DNA of 18,984 bases from Planctomycetota bacterium (GTDB taxonomy: Bacteria > Planctomycetota > Planctomycetia > Planctomycetales > Planctomycetaceae): NCBI GenBank assembly GCA_013151585.1, contig JAADHY010000776.1, positions 11,871-30,854 on the forward strand, in the 5' to 3' direction. The position numbers and the translations under genes are program-made. Shown here in pieces: positions 7,458 to 14,115 of this stretch. The notes under the pieces were generated by a model. It saw nothing but the letters and a program-made list of their open reading frames with translations, ran no database searches and was not told the origin of the DNA. How positions within the stretch are numbered: the first letter of the stretch is position 1; every line of letters begins with the position of its first letter.

Positions 7458-9029
7458 TTATCGCTTCGATTTCATGTCGGATGGGGCGGTAGTCTCGGAG
7501 TTAACTCCCTCTGGAGTCCCGTCCCGGGAAGCAGTGGCGCTGTTGGACCACCAGATTGCGTGTCGGGCGTCCGGCGGCGGTGGGGCGAACAGGTAGCTGG
7601 CGGCCGCCCCAACGAGAAAAGTCGGGACCGTGGTGAAGGCTCCGTACCACCATTTGGGGATGTTTGTCCCGACGATCACCGCCACCAGGCACGCCGCGCC
7701 CGCCGCCAGCCCAATCAGCGCCCCTGGCTGATTCGCTCGCGGTACGAACATTCCGAGCAGGAACACCGCCATTAGCGCACCGAGCAGCGTGCCAGCGATG
7801 GTGTTGATGATGTTGATGACGTTCTCGCCGAGATACGGAGCGGCCAGAGCGGCGGCGATCACCGCCAGCCCCAGAGCGACGGTCATCAGGCGGCTGACCC
7901 AAAGCGAAAGCGGCCGCCCTTTCAGCCAGTCGTAAACAATCACCGAGGCCACACCGTTGATTCCGCTATCCAGCGTGCTCATCGCCGCCGCAAACAGGCC
8001 GGCCAGCATCAATCCCACCAGCCCGACTCCGGGCGCCCGAGCGGAAACAAAATGCGGCAGAATCTGATCTTCACTGCTCAACGCTGGCATACCCGGCCCA
8101 GCCGCCTGGCTGAAGTAACAGAAGATGGCCACGCCGAGTAGCAAGAACAGAAACCCCATGACCGCGTTGACGCACGCGCTCAGTAGCACAACGCCGCGTC
8201 CCTCGCGCAATCCGCCCGAGCAGATGTAGCGCTGGATCATATTCTGCGCCACCGTGTAGCCCGGCAAGTACATAAACAGACCAAACGCCAACGCTGTATA
8301 GAAAGAATCGGAAGCAGTGAAGTTCTTTCCATCCCAAGGCGGATCATAGAAGTGAACCATGTGGAACCGGCCGTGTGCGTTACCGATCCGCCACAAACCA
8401 CTCCAGCCGCCCTCGATGCCGCTGACGGCCAGCAGCAGGACGAGCAGCACCGTTGCAACGAGCGTGACGGCCTGCAAGACGTCCGTCCAAACGACCGCGC
8501 GCAGGCCACCAGCCGCCGTGTAGGCCGTAGCAAACAGGCCCAGCCCTACCAACGTCCAAAAGTATTGTGCCGGAGTTAGGTGGAGCACGCCTTGTAACGT
8601 CAGCGCGATGGCGTACAGCATCGCCCCCATCCAGCCCAGCGCATAACCACAATAGAGCAGCGAGCCAGCTCGTTGCGTTGCGGTCCCAAATCGCAACCGC
8701 AGGTACTCATAGCCGCTGCTGACGCGCAGCCGAACATAGAGAGGCACAAACAGGAACCAAAGGATCGGCGTGATCACGAACGGAATCGTGAGGATCGTCA
8801 GGTAGAAGCTGAAGTCCTGGTAGGCGCCTCGTTGAGGCAATCCGAGAAACGAGATGGAGCTGAAGCTGGTGGCGAACAGCGAGACGCCAACGGCCCACCA
8901 GTTCATCCGCCGACCGCCAACGAAATAGTCTTCGTTGTCTCGCTGGCCGCGCATGCTGCCTACGGCCAGAGCCACGACAATGGCGAGGTACGCGGCACAC
9001 ACCAACCAGTCGATCCAACCGACTCCCAT
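7458..9029 (-). CDS. Sodium:solute symporter (SSS family)
   Basis: Inner-membrane Na+-coupled importer, 523 aa from ATG 9029. The preceding in-frame ATG (9032) leaves only 3 nt after the AAGGA ribosome site, while 9029 leaves 6 nt. At least 12 hydrophobic segments are visible. Family hallmarks: VGGRRMNWWAVGVSLFATSFS near the N-terminus, YTAAGGLRAVVWTDVLQ around residues 165-185 (SSS signature region), and AAAMSTLDSGINGVASVI around 345-365, whose Ser/Thr residues match the Na2 site region of LeuT-fold carriers. The polar C-terminal tail (FAPPPPDARHA onward) is cytoplasmic-like. The substrate cannot be read from sequence. The sugar isomerase gene 23 bp downstream suggests a monosaccharide, and planctomycete SSS carriers are commonly near sugar catabolism genes (family knowledge). 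Palindromic module A sits 16 nt upstream of its start region. Confidence 0.92.
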   Translation of the reverse strand: MGVGWIDWLVCAAYLAIVVALAVGSMRGQRDNEDYFVGGRRMNWWAVGVSLFATSFSSISFLGLPQRGAYQDFSFYLTILTIPFVITPILWFLFVPLYVRLRVSSGYEYLRLRFGTATQRAGSLLYCGYALGWMGAMLYAIALTLQGVLHLTPAQYFWTLVGLGLFATAYTAAGGLRAVVWTDVLQAVTLVATVLLVLLLAVSGIEGGWSGLWRIGNAHGRFHMVHFYDPPWDGKNFTASDSFYTALAFGLFMYLPGYTVAQNMIQRYICSGGLREGRGVVLLSACVNAVMGFLFLLLGVAIFCYFSQAAGPGMPALSSEDQILPHFVSARAPGVGLVGLMLAGLFAAAMSTLDSGINGVASVIVYDWLKGRPLSLWVSRLMTVALGLAVIAAALAAPYLGENVINIINTIAGTLLGALMAVFLLGMFVPRANQPGALIGLAAGAACLVAVIVGTNIPKWWYGAFTTVPTFLVGAAASYLFAPPPPDARHAIWWSNSATASRDGTPEGVNSETTAPSDMKSKR

Positions 9030-9044
9030 CATGGGTCCTTCATT

Positions 9045-9069
9045 CTAGCGTGGCTCTTCGGGCCGCAAC
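9045..9069. repeat. Palindromic module A, degenerate copy in the symporter leader
   Basis: Aligned without gaps to the copy at 9207-9231, 21 of 25 bases match. Two of the four changes convert G-C pairs to G-U pairs, so the hairpin (GTGGCTC / GGGCCGC, loop TTC) still folds. It lies between the symporter's ribosome site and module C. Confidence 0.55.
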
Positions 9070-9077
9070 CAAAGTGG

Positions 9078-9160
9078 GTGACACCTGCCGGGTGTCACGG
9101 CCGGGCCTCGCCATGCCAGTAGGCAGCCGTCTCGGGCCCGTCGCACCCCGCAGGTGCGAC
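9078..9160. repeat. Module C: mirrored pair of related 21-nt hairpins
   Basis: Hairpin 1 is GTGACACC-TGCCG-GGTGTCAC (9078-9098); hairpin 2 is GTCGCACC-CCGCA-GGTGCGAC (9140-9160). Each has a perfect 8-bp stem. The reverse complement of hairpin 2 closely resembles hairpin 1, so the unit is an inverted pair separated by 41 nt. This is the layout of REP/BIME-type bacterial repeats. Stem changes are paired (GA...TC against CG...CG), so base pairing is preserved while sequence differs. Confidence 0.65.
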
Positions 9161-9206
9161 CCAAAAAGATCCGCGCACCATGCGCACATCATCCCAGTGC
9201 AAGACG

Positions 9207-9231
9207 CTAACGCGGCCCTTGGGGCCGCAAC
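9207..9231. repeat. Palindromic module A (next to module B)
   Basis: CTAACGCGGCCC, loop TTG, GGGCCGCAAC: a perfect 7-bp core stem (9212-9218 with 9222-9228). It sits 3 nt before module B. The same A-then-B order recurs in reverse orientation at 18458-18569. Confidence 0.65.
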
Positions 9232-9234
9232 ACT

Positions 9235-9295
9235 GTAGCCGAACGCGCCAAGCGTTTGGCCGCGCCGACCGCCAAAGGCTGGCGCCTTCGGCTAC
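9235..9295. repeat. Palindromic module B, copy 1 (61 bp)
   Basis: The outer ends are GTAGCCGAA...TTCGGCTAC. The two arms (26 and 25 nt) are imperfect inverted repeats around a 10-nt spacer, and each arm is also a hairpin by itself (for example CCGAACGCG...GCGTTTGG and CCAAAGGC...GCCTTCGG). The reverse complement of this copy matches the copy at 18458-18528: one arm is identical over 25 nt and the other differs at one base of 26. Only the spacer differs. Confidence 0.75.
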
Positions 9296-9393
9296 GTCCG
9301 TTCGACAATTATGCCCGCTCGGTGCATCGCACTTGACGCACGAAGAGTCTCAAAGGGTGCGGCGGCGAGCGGCGGCCGCCCGCCCGGTCTTCT

Positions 9394-9415
9394 AAAAAAA
9401 GCCGGAGAAAACGGC
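9394..9415 (-). terminator. Probable intrinsic terminator after the sulfatase gene
   Basis: Read on the minus strand: GCCG, loop TTTTCTC, CGGC, then seven T (9400-9394). It lies about 45 nt past the sulfatase stop codon. The stem is only 4 bp, although all G-C, so efficiency is uncertain. The larger stem-loop at 9425-9448 lies just before it. Confidence 0.5.
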
Positions 9416-9424
9416 ACCCCGCGC

Positions 9425-9448
9425 GCTCTGCCCGCTGGGCAATAGAGC
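9425..9448 (-). other. Stem-loop 11 nt after the sulfatase stop codon
   Basis: GCTCT and GCCC (9425-9433) pair with GGGC and AGAGC (9437-9448), with a 3-nt AAT bulge and a 3-nt loop. No T-tract follows directly. It probably acts as a 3' structure together with the terminator-like hairpin at 9394-9415. Confidence 0.4.
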
Positions 9449-9459
9449 GGACGGGGACG

Positions 9460-10878
9460 TCACTTCATCCACGCGGCCCGAAAGGCGTCGTTGGTCCGCC
9501 GTAGCCAGTCGCGCAGTAAACGCCGGTGACGGTCAAGCTGATCCCGATAGCGGGCATCGCCGGCGAGGTTCTTCGTTTCCCCCGGGTCGGCCTGCATATC
9601 GAATAACGCTTCCGGACGTTCGCCGTCCGTGAACGTCATGTACTTGAAACGTCGGGTTCGGACAATGCGGCCTTGCCGGTGCGGCTGTTTCTTGAAGGGA
9701 GCCAGTTCGATGACGACCGCTTCACGGCCGCCAGCGTCGGGCCGCTCGATCCACCGGCGCAGGCTGATGCCCGTCGTCGGTTGCGGCAGGGGCACGTCTG
9801 CATAATCACACAGGGTCGGCACGATGTCGATGCCGGAGACAGGATGGACGGCGTCTTCCCGGCCGGCTGGGATCACGCCGGGCCAGCACAGGATGAGCGG
9901 CACGGTCGCGGCCCCGTCGTAGGGCGTCAACTTGACAATGAGCCGGTGGCCGGCGACGCCTTCGCCATGGTCGCTTGTGAAGACGATGAGCGTGTTCTCG
10001 TCGAGTTTCCTGGCTCGCAATGCGTGCAGGATGCGCCCAATCACGCGGTCGACCTGTTCGGTCAATCGGTAGTACTCGTACAAGTACGCCCGCCACTGCA
10101 TTTCGTCCCAGGCGTCCGCATATTGCTGCTCCACGCCGTAAGTTTTCGGCTTGCGGCAATCGGCCAAGAATCCGGGTTCGTCCGGTGCGATGTCGAAGTT
10201 GTCGGGTAGCGGAGGGAACAGATGGGGGTTGCGCGGCCGAACGGGCTCCAGTCGTGCCCACCAACAGATGTCATGGGGATTGTGTAACGAGACGCCCAGA
10301 AGCCACGGCCGGTCGTGCTTGCGTCGCAAAAAGGCGATGGCCCGATCCGCGACGATGCCGTCCGTCTGTTCGCCCAGGCCCAGGTGGATGTCCTTCGGCA
10401 GAGACAAATACTCGAAGCCGGGAACGGTGTCCTTCGGCGGTCGCGGATAGCTGGCCGGTAGATGCCACTTACCTGCCCAGGCGGTCTCGTAACCGGCCGC
10501 TCGGAAAACCTCGCCCAAGTTTGGGATGGACGGATCCGGCACGTCCCCGTTGAAGTTTACGCCCGTCTCGTGAGGCATCCGCCCGGTGATGATGCTGCTG
10601 CGGGACGGAGCACAAACGGGCGATGCACAATAAGAAATCGTGAAACGGACACCCGCCGCCAGCGAGTCCATGTTGGGCGTATGCAAATAGGGATTGCCGG
10701 CGGCGCTCATGGCCCGCAGTGTTTGCTGGTCCGTCATCAAGAGCAGGATGTTCGGGCGAGTCTTCGCCGCCTCGTCCCTGGCAGCCGCGTCACCAACCGC
10801 CCCGATCGACGCGACGGAGCCAGCCGTCACCCAAACCCCAAACAATGCACTGAAACAAAATGTTTTTACGACTTTCAT
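9460..10878 (-). CDS. Exported formylglycine-dependent sulfatase
   Basis: Type I sulfatase, 472 aa, hydrolysing sulfate esters, probably on polysaccharides. I start it at ATG 10878, with GAGGAG 7 nt upstream; a longer frame to 10947 would bury the signal peptide. The N-terminus MKVVKTFCFSALFGVWV is a signal peptide, so it acts outside the cytoplasm. The metal-site start is RPNILLLMTDQQT (Asp50-Gln51). The formylglycine motif CAPSR (Cys89 to Arg93) fits C-x-P-x-R, so activation needs a formylglycine-generating enzyme. Further hallmarks are SITGR-like IITGRMPHE, AGKWHLP, LHNPHD (about 199-203), FTSDHGE (Asp303, His304), and a C-terminal LFDMQADPGETKNLAGD. Length and order match choline-sulfatase/arylsulfatase-like members, but the substrate cannot be read. 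It follows holA by 47 bp on the same strand and has a terminator-like hairpin after it. Confidence 0.93.
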   Translation of the reverse strand: MKVVKTFCFSALFGVWVTAGSVASIGAVGDAAARDEAAKTRPNILLLMTDQQTLRAMSAAGNPYLHTPNMDSLAAGVRFTISYCASPVCAPSRSSIITGRMPHETGVNFNGDVPDPSIPNLGEVFRAAGYETAWAGKWHLPASYPRPPKDTVPGFEYLSLPKDIHLGLGEQTDGIVADRAIAFLRRKHDRPWLLGVSLHNPHDICWWARLEPVRPRNPHLFPPLPDNFDIAPDEPGFLADCRKPKTYGVEQQYADAWDEMQWRAYLYEYYRLTEQVDRVIGRILHALRARKLDENTLIVFTSDHGEGVAGHRLIVKLTPYDGAATVPLILCWPGVIPAGREDAVHPVSGIDIVPTLCDYADVPLPQPTTGISLRRWIERPDAGGREAVVIELAPFKKQPHRQGRIVRTRRFKYMTFTDGERPEALFDMQADPGETKNLAGDARYRDQLDRHRRLLRDWLRRTNDAFRAAWMK

Positions 10879-10925
10879 CCGTCCGCTCCTCGATCGCTCG
10901 GCGTCGTTTGTGGTCCTGTCGGCGG

Positions 10926-11927
10926 TCACTCGTGGCCGCCAAGCCACAGAATCAATTGCTCCAGGATTAATCGTTCGGGCAGCCGGCTGTCGCCTCTCAG
11001 TTGCAGCTCGGTTTGCATCAACCGTTGTGGCATCTGCTCGACGCGCGGCCGTCCGACACGGCGCATGTAACGTTCATTCGACGCCAATTGATAGTCGAAC
11101 ACGCCCGCGTCGGCCAAAGCCTTGCGCAGGGGCACGCCTTCTCGCGCTCGCTCGGCCGCTTGCACATACTTCCGACACACATGCCGAATCGCACCAAGGA
11201 TGAAGATCGGCGATTCGCCGGCATTCAGCAGTTTCTGCAAATCGGTCAGGGCCAGGTCGAGACGCCCGTCGCGCAGAGCGTCCAGCATGTTCCAAGTGGT
11301 TTCGGCTTTCCAACCGCCGACGAGCTTTCGCACCGTCGGGGCATCGATCATCGACCGGTCGCCGGTGTAGGAAGCCAGCTTGGAGAGTTCTTGCTCGAGC
11401 TGCCCGAGCTGATTGCCGACCAGCTCGACTAGCCACTTCGCAGCGTCCGAAGAAAGCTGTTTGCCAAAGCGGTTCCTCGCCGTTTCCCGCAGCCACTGGA
11501 ACAAGGCTCCGCCCTTCAGTGGCGAGCAATCCACGACCAGGCCCCGCTTTCCCACCCGTTGAGCGAAACGGGTTCGGCCGTCCAGCGTGGTGACATCCAG
11601 CAAGAGAACGGCTTTGCGGGCCGGGGCGTCCAGATAATCGGCCAGTTGGTCGCGGTGGCTGCTGAGGAACTTCTCCGCATCTTCGACGAGCACCAGCTTG
11701 ACGCCGCCCCACATTGAAAGCCGCGCCAACTCATCGTGCACGGTTCGGTAGTCCGCTTCCCGGCCGTCCAGGCGGATTTCATTCGGCTCGGCCTGCTCGA
11801 ACAGCCGCTGCCGAATAGCCGAAACAACCGCGTGTCGCAACGCCCCGTCTTCGCCACGGACCACGACCACCGGCGGGACTTCCCGTTCGCCGATAGTTCT
11901 AAGGAACTCCGTTGCGTGGATGGCCAC
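10926..11927 (-). CDS. holA: DNA polymerase III delta subunit
   Basis: Clamp-loader subunit that opens the beta sliding clamp, 333 aa (E. coli HolA 343). The start is GTG 11927 (protein MAIHATEF...), with AAGGA 7 nt upstream. The sequence shows the usual HolA layout: an N-terminal AAA+-like part lacking a Walker A motif (VVVVRGEDGALRHAVVSAIRQ, then LDGREADYRTVHDELARLSMWGGVKLVLVEDAEKF), DLL-type strand KAVLLLDVTTLDGRTR, a middle domain (GALFQWLRETARNRFGKQLSSDAAKWLVELVGNQLGQLEQELSKLASY), and a C-terminal helical collar domain with TWNMLDALRDGRLDLALTDLQKLL and SPIFILGAIRHVCRKY. It is essential in bacteria (established). Its downstream neighbour is a sulfatase at 47 bp, an unusual functional pairing. 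The next gene upstream is divergent, 287 bp away. Confidence 0.93.
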   Translation of the reverse strand: MAIHATEFLRTIGEREVPPVVVVRGEDGALRHAVVSAIRQRLFEQAEPNEIRLDGREADYRTVHDELARLSMWGGVKLVLVEDAEKFLSSHRDQLADYLDAPARKAVLLLDVTTLDGRTRFAQRVGKRGLVVDCSPLKGGALFQWLRETARNRFGKQLSSDAAKWLVELVGNQLGQLEQELSKLASYTGDRSMIDAPTVRKLVGGWKAETTWNMLDALRDGRLDLALTDLQKLLNAGESPIFILGAIRHVCRKYVQAAERAREGVPLRKALADAGVFDYQLASNERYMRRVGRPRVEQMPQRLMQTELQLRGDSRLPERLILEQLILWLGGHE

Positions 11928-12214
11928 CGTGGAATCCTTATTGACCTGAAGGAAGCCGATCTTCTACAGTCCCTGCCGTTTCGCGTTTCGTCGACTTGCG
12001 CGCCGCAGCGCTGAGCGTCGGAGAGCCCGCTGGTGTTGCTCGGACATCCGGCCTTTCCAAAACGCGATCGGCGACACGCTACCAAAACGCCCCGTTCCAG
12101 CCCCAAGCGCTTCCCGCGATCAAGCAACGCGTCTAGCTGTTCGTTCGGGCTCGATGGGGCGCCAGAATTGCATCGAGCACGTCGTTTAGCATAGCGATCT
12201 GGCTGAGCGGTTTC

Positions 12215-13606
12215 ATGGGACCCAGCTATACTTGTCCCGGCGAACGATATCCGATTTCGCGGTCGGTCCACTTGGCCCGGCTGGCGGCCTTCTATCCCAA
12301 ATGCCGGGAGTGCGCCCATCGCAGCGACAGCGGACAACTGCCCCAGCACACGTTGGAACGCTTGCAAAGCACCGAACGGCGTGCCGAACGGCGAGACCTC
12401 TGGTCGGAAGAGGGCATTCGGGGCGTCTATTTGAACGAGCTGACGCGGTACGGAGCTGGTCGCTATGCCGCTTGTCTAGCGGCTGAGTTGTGGGCGGCGG
12501 CACCGCTGACCGGACGACTGCCCGACGATCCCACTCCGCGAGCTCGGCCGAAACGCCAGGGGCCGACGGTCGTGGTCGGTCGGGACGAACGGCCCAGCTC
12601 GCCCGATATTGTGATCGGCGTGGTGGCCTCCCTGCGACGGATGGGGTGTCAGGTGGTCGATGTGGGTGTCACCACTAAACCGTGTTTCTGCTTCGCCGTG
12701 GACCATCTGCAAGCGGCAGCAGGCATCTACGTCACCGGCGCCGGATGCGAGCCGGCGTGGACCGGCTGCGATTTCGTCGGCCGCAGCGGCCAGCCTTTCT
12801 GTCAAGGGGGCCGATTGGATCAATTGGCAGCGCGCTTCCAGTCCGGCTTCGGCCGCCCGACTCGATCCGCCGGCTCCTACCAAACCTTCCAGGCTCACTT
12901 GCCTTACGAGGCCGCTCTTTGGAAGCATTTTCATGACATCCGGCCGGTGCGCGTCGCCTGCGCCTGCTCGTCGCGGATTCTGCGGGACGTTCTTACCCGG
13001 CTTTTCGCCAAGATCCCTTGCCAGCTTGAACTGATGCCAACGGCCGGATGGCCAACCGGACGCCGCGTGGACGACACCGATGGGGAACTGACCCGGCTGG
13101 CACAGTTCCTCCGGCACACATCGGCCGATCTCGGACTGCGCATTCACGATGACTGCATGCGCTGCGACGTGCTGGACGAGCGGGGCCGGCGGCTGCCTCT
13201 GGAAAGAATCACGGCCCTGCTGACCACGGTGTTCCTCGCCGAGGTCGGAGCGGCCCGCGTGGTGCTGGCGAGCAGGTACGGAGAGACCTGGGCGGCTGAT
13301 GTCGGCGCCCTGGGTGGCCAGGTCCTGGAGGGCGGAAGCACGGCCGAAGACGTCTGGCAAGCGGTTCGGGACCATGAAGCTCAGTTCGGACTAGACTCGG
13401 CCGGACGGTTTTGGTTCAACGAGGCTTCACCGCTGAGCGACGCGGTGCTGTTGCTCGGCCGGATTCTGGACGCCGTCACACGCGGCGATGCCCGTAGCCT
13501 CTCGGAGCAGGTCCAGCGATTGCCCCTCGGGTCACCGTCCACGCACGCGGCCGCCGCCGACTCAACTCAGCTCACGGAGAAAGGGCCAAGAGACCGCGCC
13601 GCCTGA
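12215..13606 (+). CDS. Phosphohexomutase-like protein lacking catalytic loops (probable pseudoenzyme)
   Basis: 463 aa, alpha-D-phosphohexomutase fold by pattern. Domain I: EEGIRGVYLNELTRYGAGR (66-83) and VVVGRDERPSSPDIVIGVV (119-137), then CQVVDVGVTTKPCFCFAVDHL. Where active enzymes have T-A-S-H-N-P with the phosphoserine, this has TGAGCEP (174-180), with no serine. The metal loop DGDxDR after DLG is replaced by HDDCMR (311-316). A domain III end is recognisable (FGLDSAGRFWFNEASPLSDAVLLLGRILDAV), but domain IV with its phosphate-binding loop is absent. The N-terminus adds Cys7, Cys30, Cys33 and His35, a possible zinc site. Start ATG 12215 has only a weak GAG-like ribosome site. It is divergent from holA, with 287 bp between, where I see no gene. 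A regulatory or sugar-phosphate-binding role is possible; no function is assigned. Confidence 0.75.
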   Translation: MGPSYTCPGERYPISRSVHLARLAAFYPKCRECAHRSDSGQLPQHTLERLQSTERRAERRDLWSEEGIRGVYLNELTRYGAGRYAACLAAELWAAAPLTGRLPDDPTPRARPKRQGPTVVVGRDERPSSPDIVIGVVASLRRMGCQVVDVGVTTKPCFCFAVDHLQAAAGIYVTGAGCEPAWTGCDFVGRSGQPFCQGGRLDQLAARFQSGFGRPTRSAGSYQTFQAHLPYEAALWKHFHDIRPVRVACACSSRILRDVLTRLFAKIPCQLELMPTAGWPTGRRVDDTDGELTRLAQFLRHTSADLGLRIHDDCMRCDVLDERGRRLPLERITALLTTVFLAEVGAARVVLASRYGETWAADVGALGGQVLEGGSTAEDVWQAVRDHEAQFGLDSAGRFWFNEASPLSDAVLLLGRILDAVTRGDARSLSEQVQRLPLGSPSTHAAAADSTQLTEKGPRDRAA

Positions 13607-14115
13607 GCCTCTTCGGAGAACTTTTTCGCTCCAGATGGTGGACGTCGCGGTCGGCCGTTCTGACGAGGACGGCCCCGGACCGGCAGACTCAACGACGTCC
13701 CTTCTTGCCCCAGCGCGCAAAGAGCGCCTCGAAAGGCGAACGGGACCGCTCAGGAATACGGCGGCTTGATTCCGCCTTCCTGGCCTTTTATCCCCGCGCA
13801 GTGCTTCTTGGCTTCTTGGCCGCCACCAGTGGCCCGATGGCCTTCGTTCACGGAAACCCGAGTTATCCCGCATCCGGATCGCTCTGATCGGCACCCTTTC
13901 CCGCTTGCGCGAGAAAGAGGCGATCGTCCGAGAGGCCCGATCGAAATGACAAACGCCGCCGCGCGACGGGCGCGTTCTGACGATCAGTCGCAGTCGAACC
14001 TTCTCGAAAATCCGCCTATGCGCTTCCGGCGAGCCAAGGAATGATTACATTCCATGGCTGCGGAACAAGGCGAACTGCACGTGGGAGCCAAGCGACCGAA
14101 GAGGAGGAAGCCGCC
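13607..14115. other. 509-bp intergenic region before the hydrolase-glycosidase gene
   Basis: No supported gene. The right end carries the ribosome site GAGGAGG for the ATG at 14116. An imperfect dyad (CTTTC...GAAAG with CGC...GCG inside) lies near 13898-13920. Short minus-strand frames between 13689 and 13894 are too short, mutually overlapping and domain-free to call. No promoter stands out. Confidence 0.5.

Larger units (their letters stand above)
9030..9459. other. 430-bp repeat-dense intergenic region
   Basis: No gene is supported. From left to right it carries a degenerate module A (9045-9069), a mirrored pair of hairpins, module C (9078-9160), a second module A (9207-9231), module B (9235-9295), then a terminator-like structure (9394-9415) and a stem-loop (9425-9448) belonging to the sulfatase gene's 3' end. 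It must also hold the promoter for the symporter-isomerase pair, which I cannot identify. Confidence 0.7.

Noticed and set aside
7497..7510. Perfect palindrome GGAGTTAACTCC near the 3' end of the symporter gene
   Set aside because: It lies inside coding sequence for the polar tail (GVNSE) and recurs nowhere else that I can see. It is probably incidental.
11928..12214. Short minus-strand frames upstream of holA (for example ATG near 12217 reading MKPLSQIAMLND)
   Set aside because: It stops after 27 codons, and the region fits a divergent promoter gap. No family is recognised, although a small decayed gene cannot be ruled out.
13689..13894. Minus-strand tail-like peptide ending PFEALFARWGKKGRR before a stop at 13689
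   Set aside because: The frame is closed upstream after about 32 codons, has no start or ribosome site, and I cannot tie it to a family.
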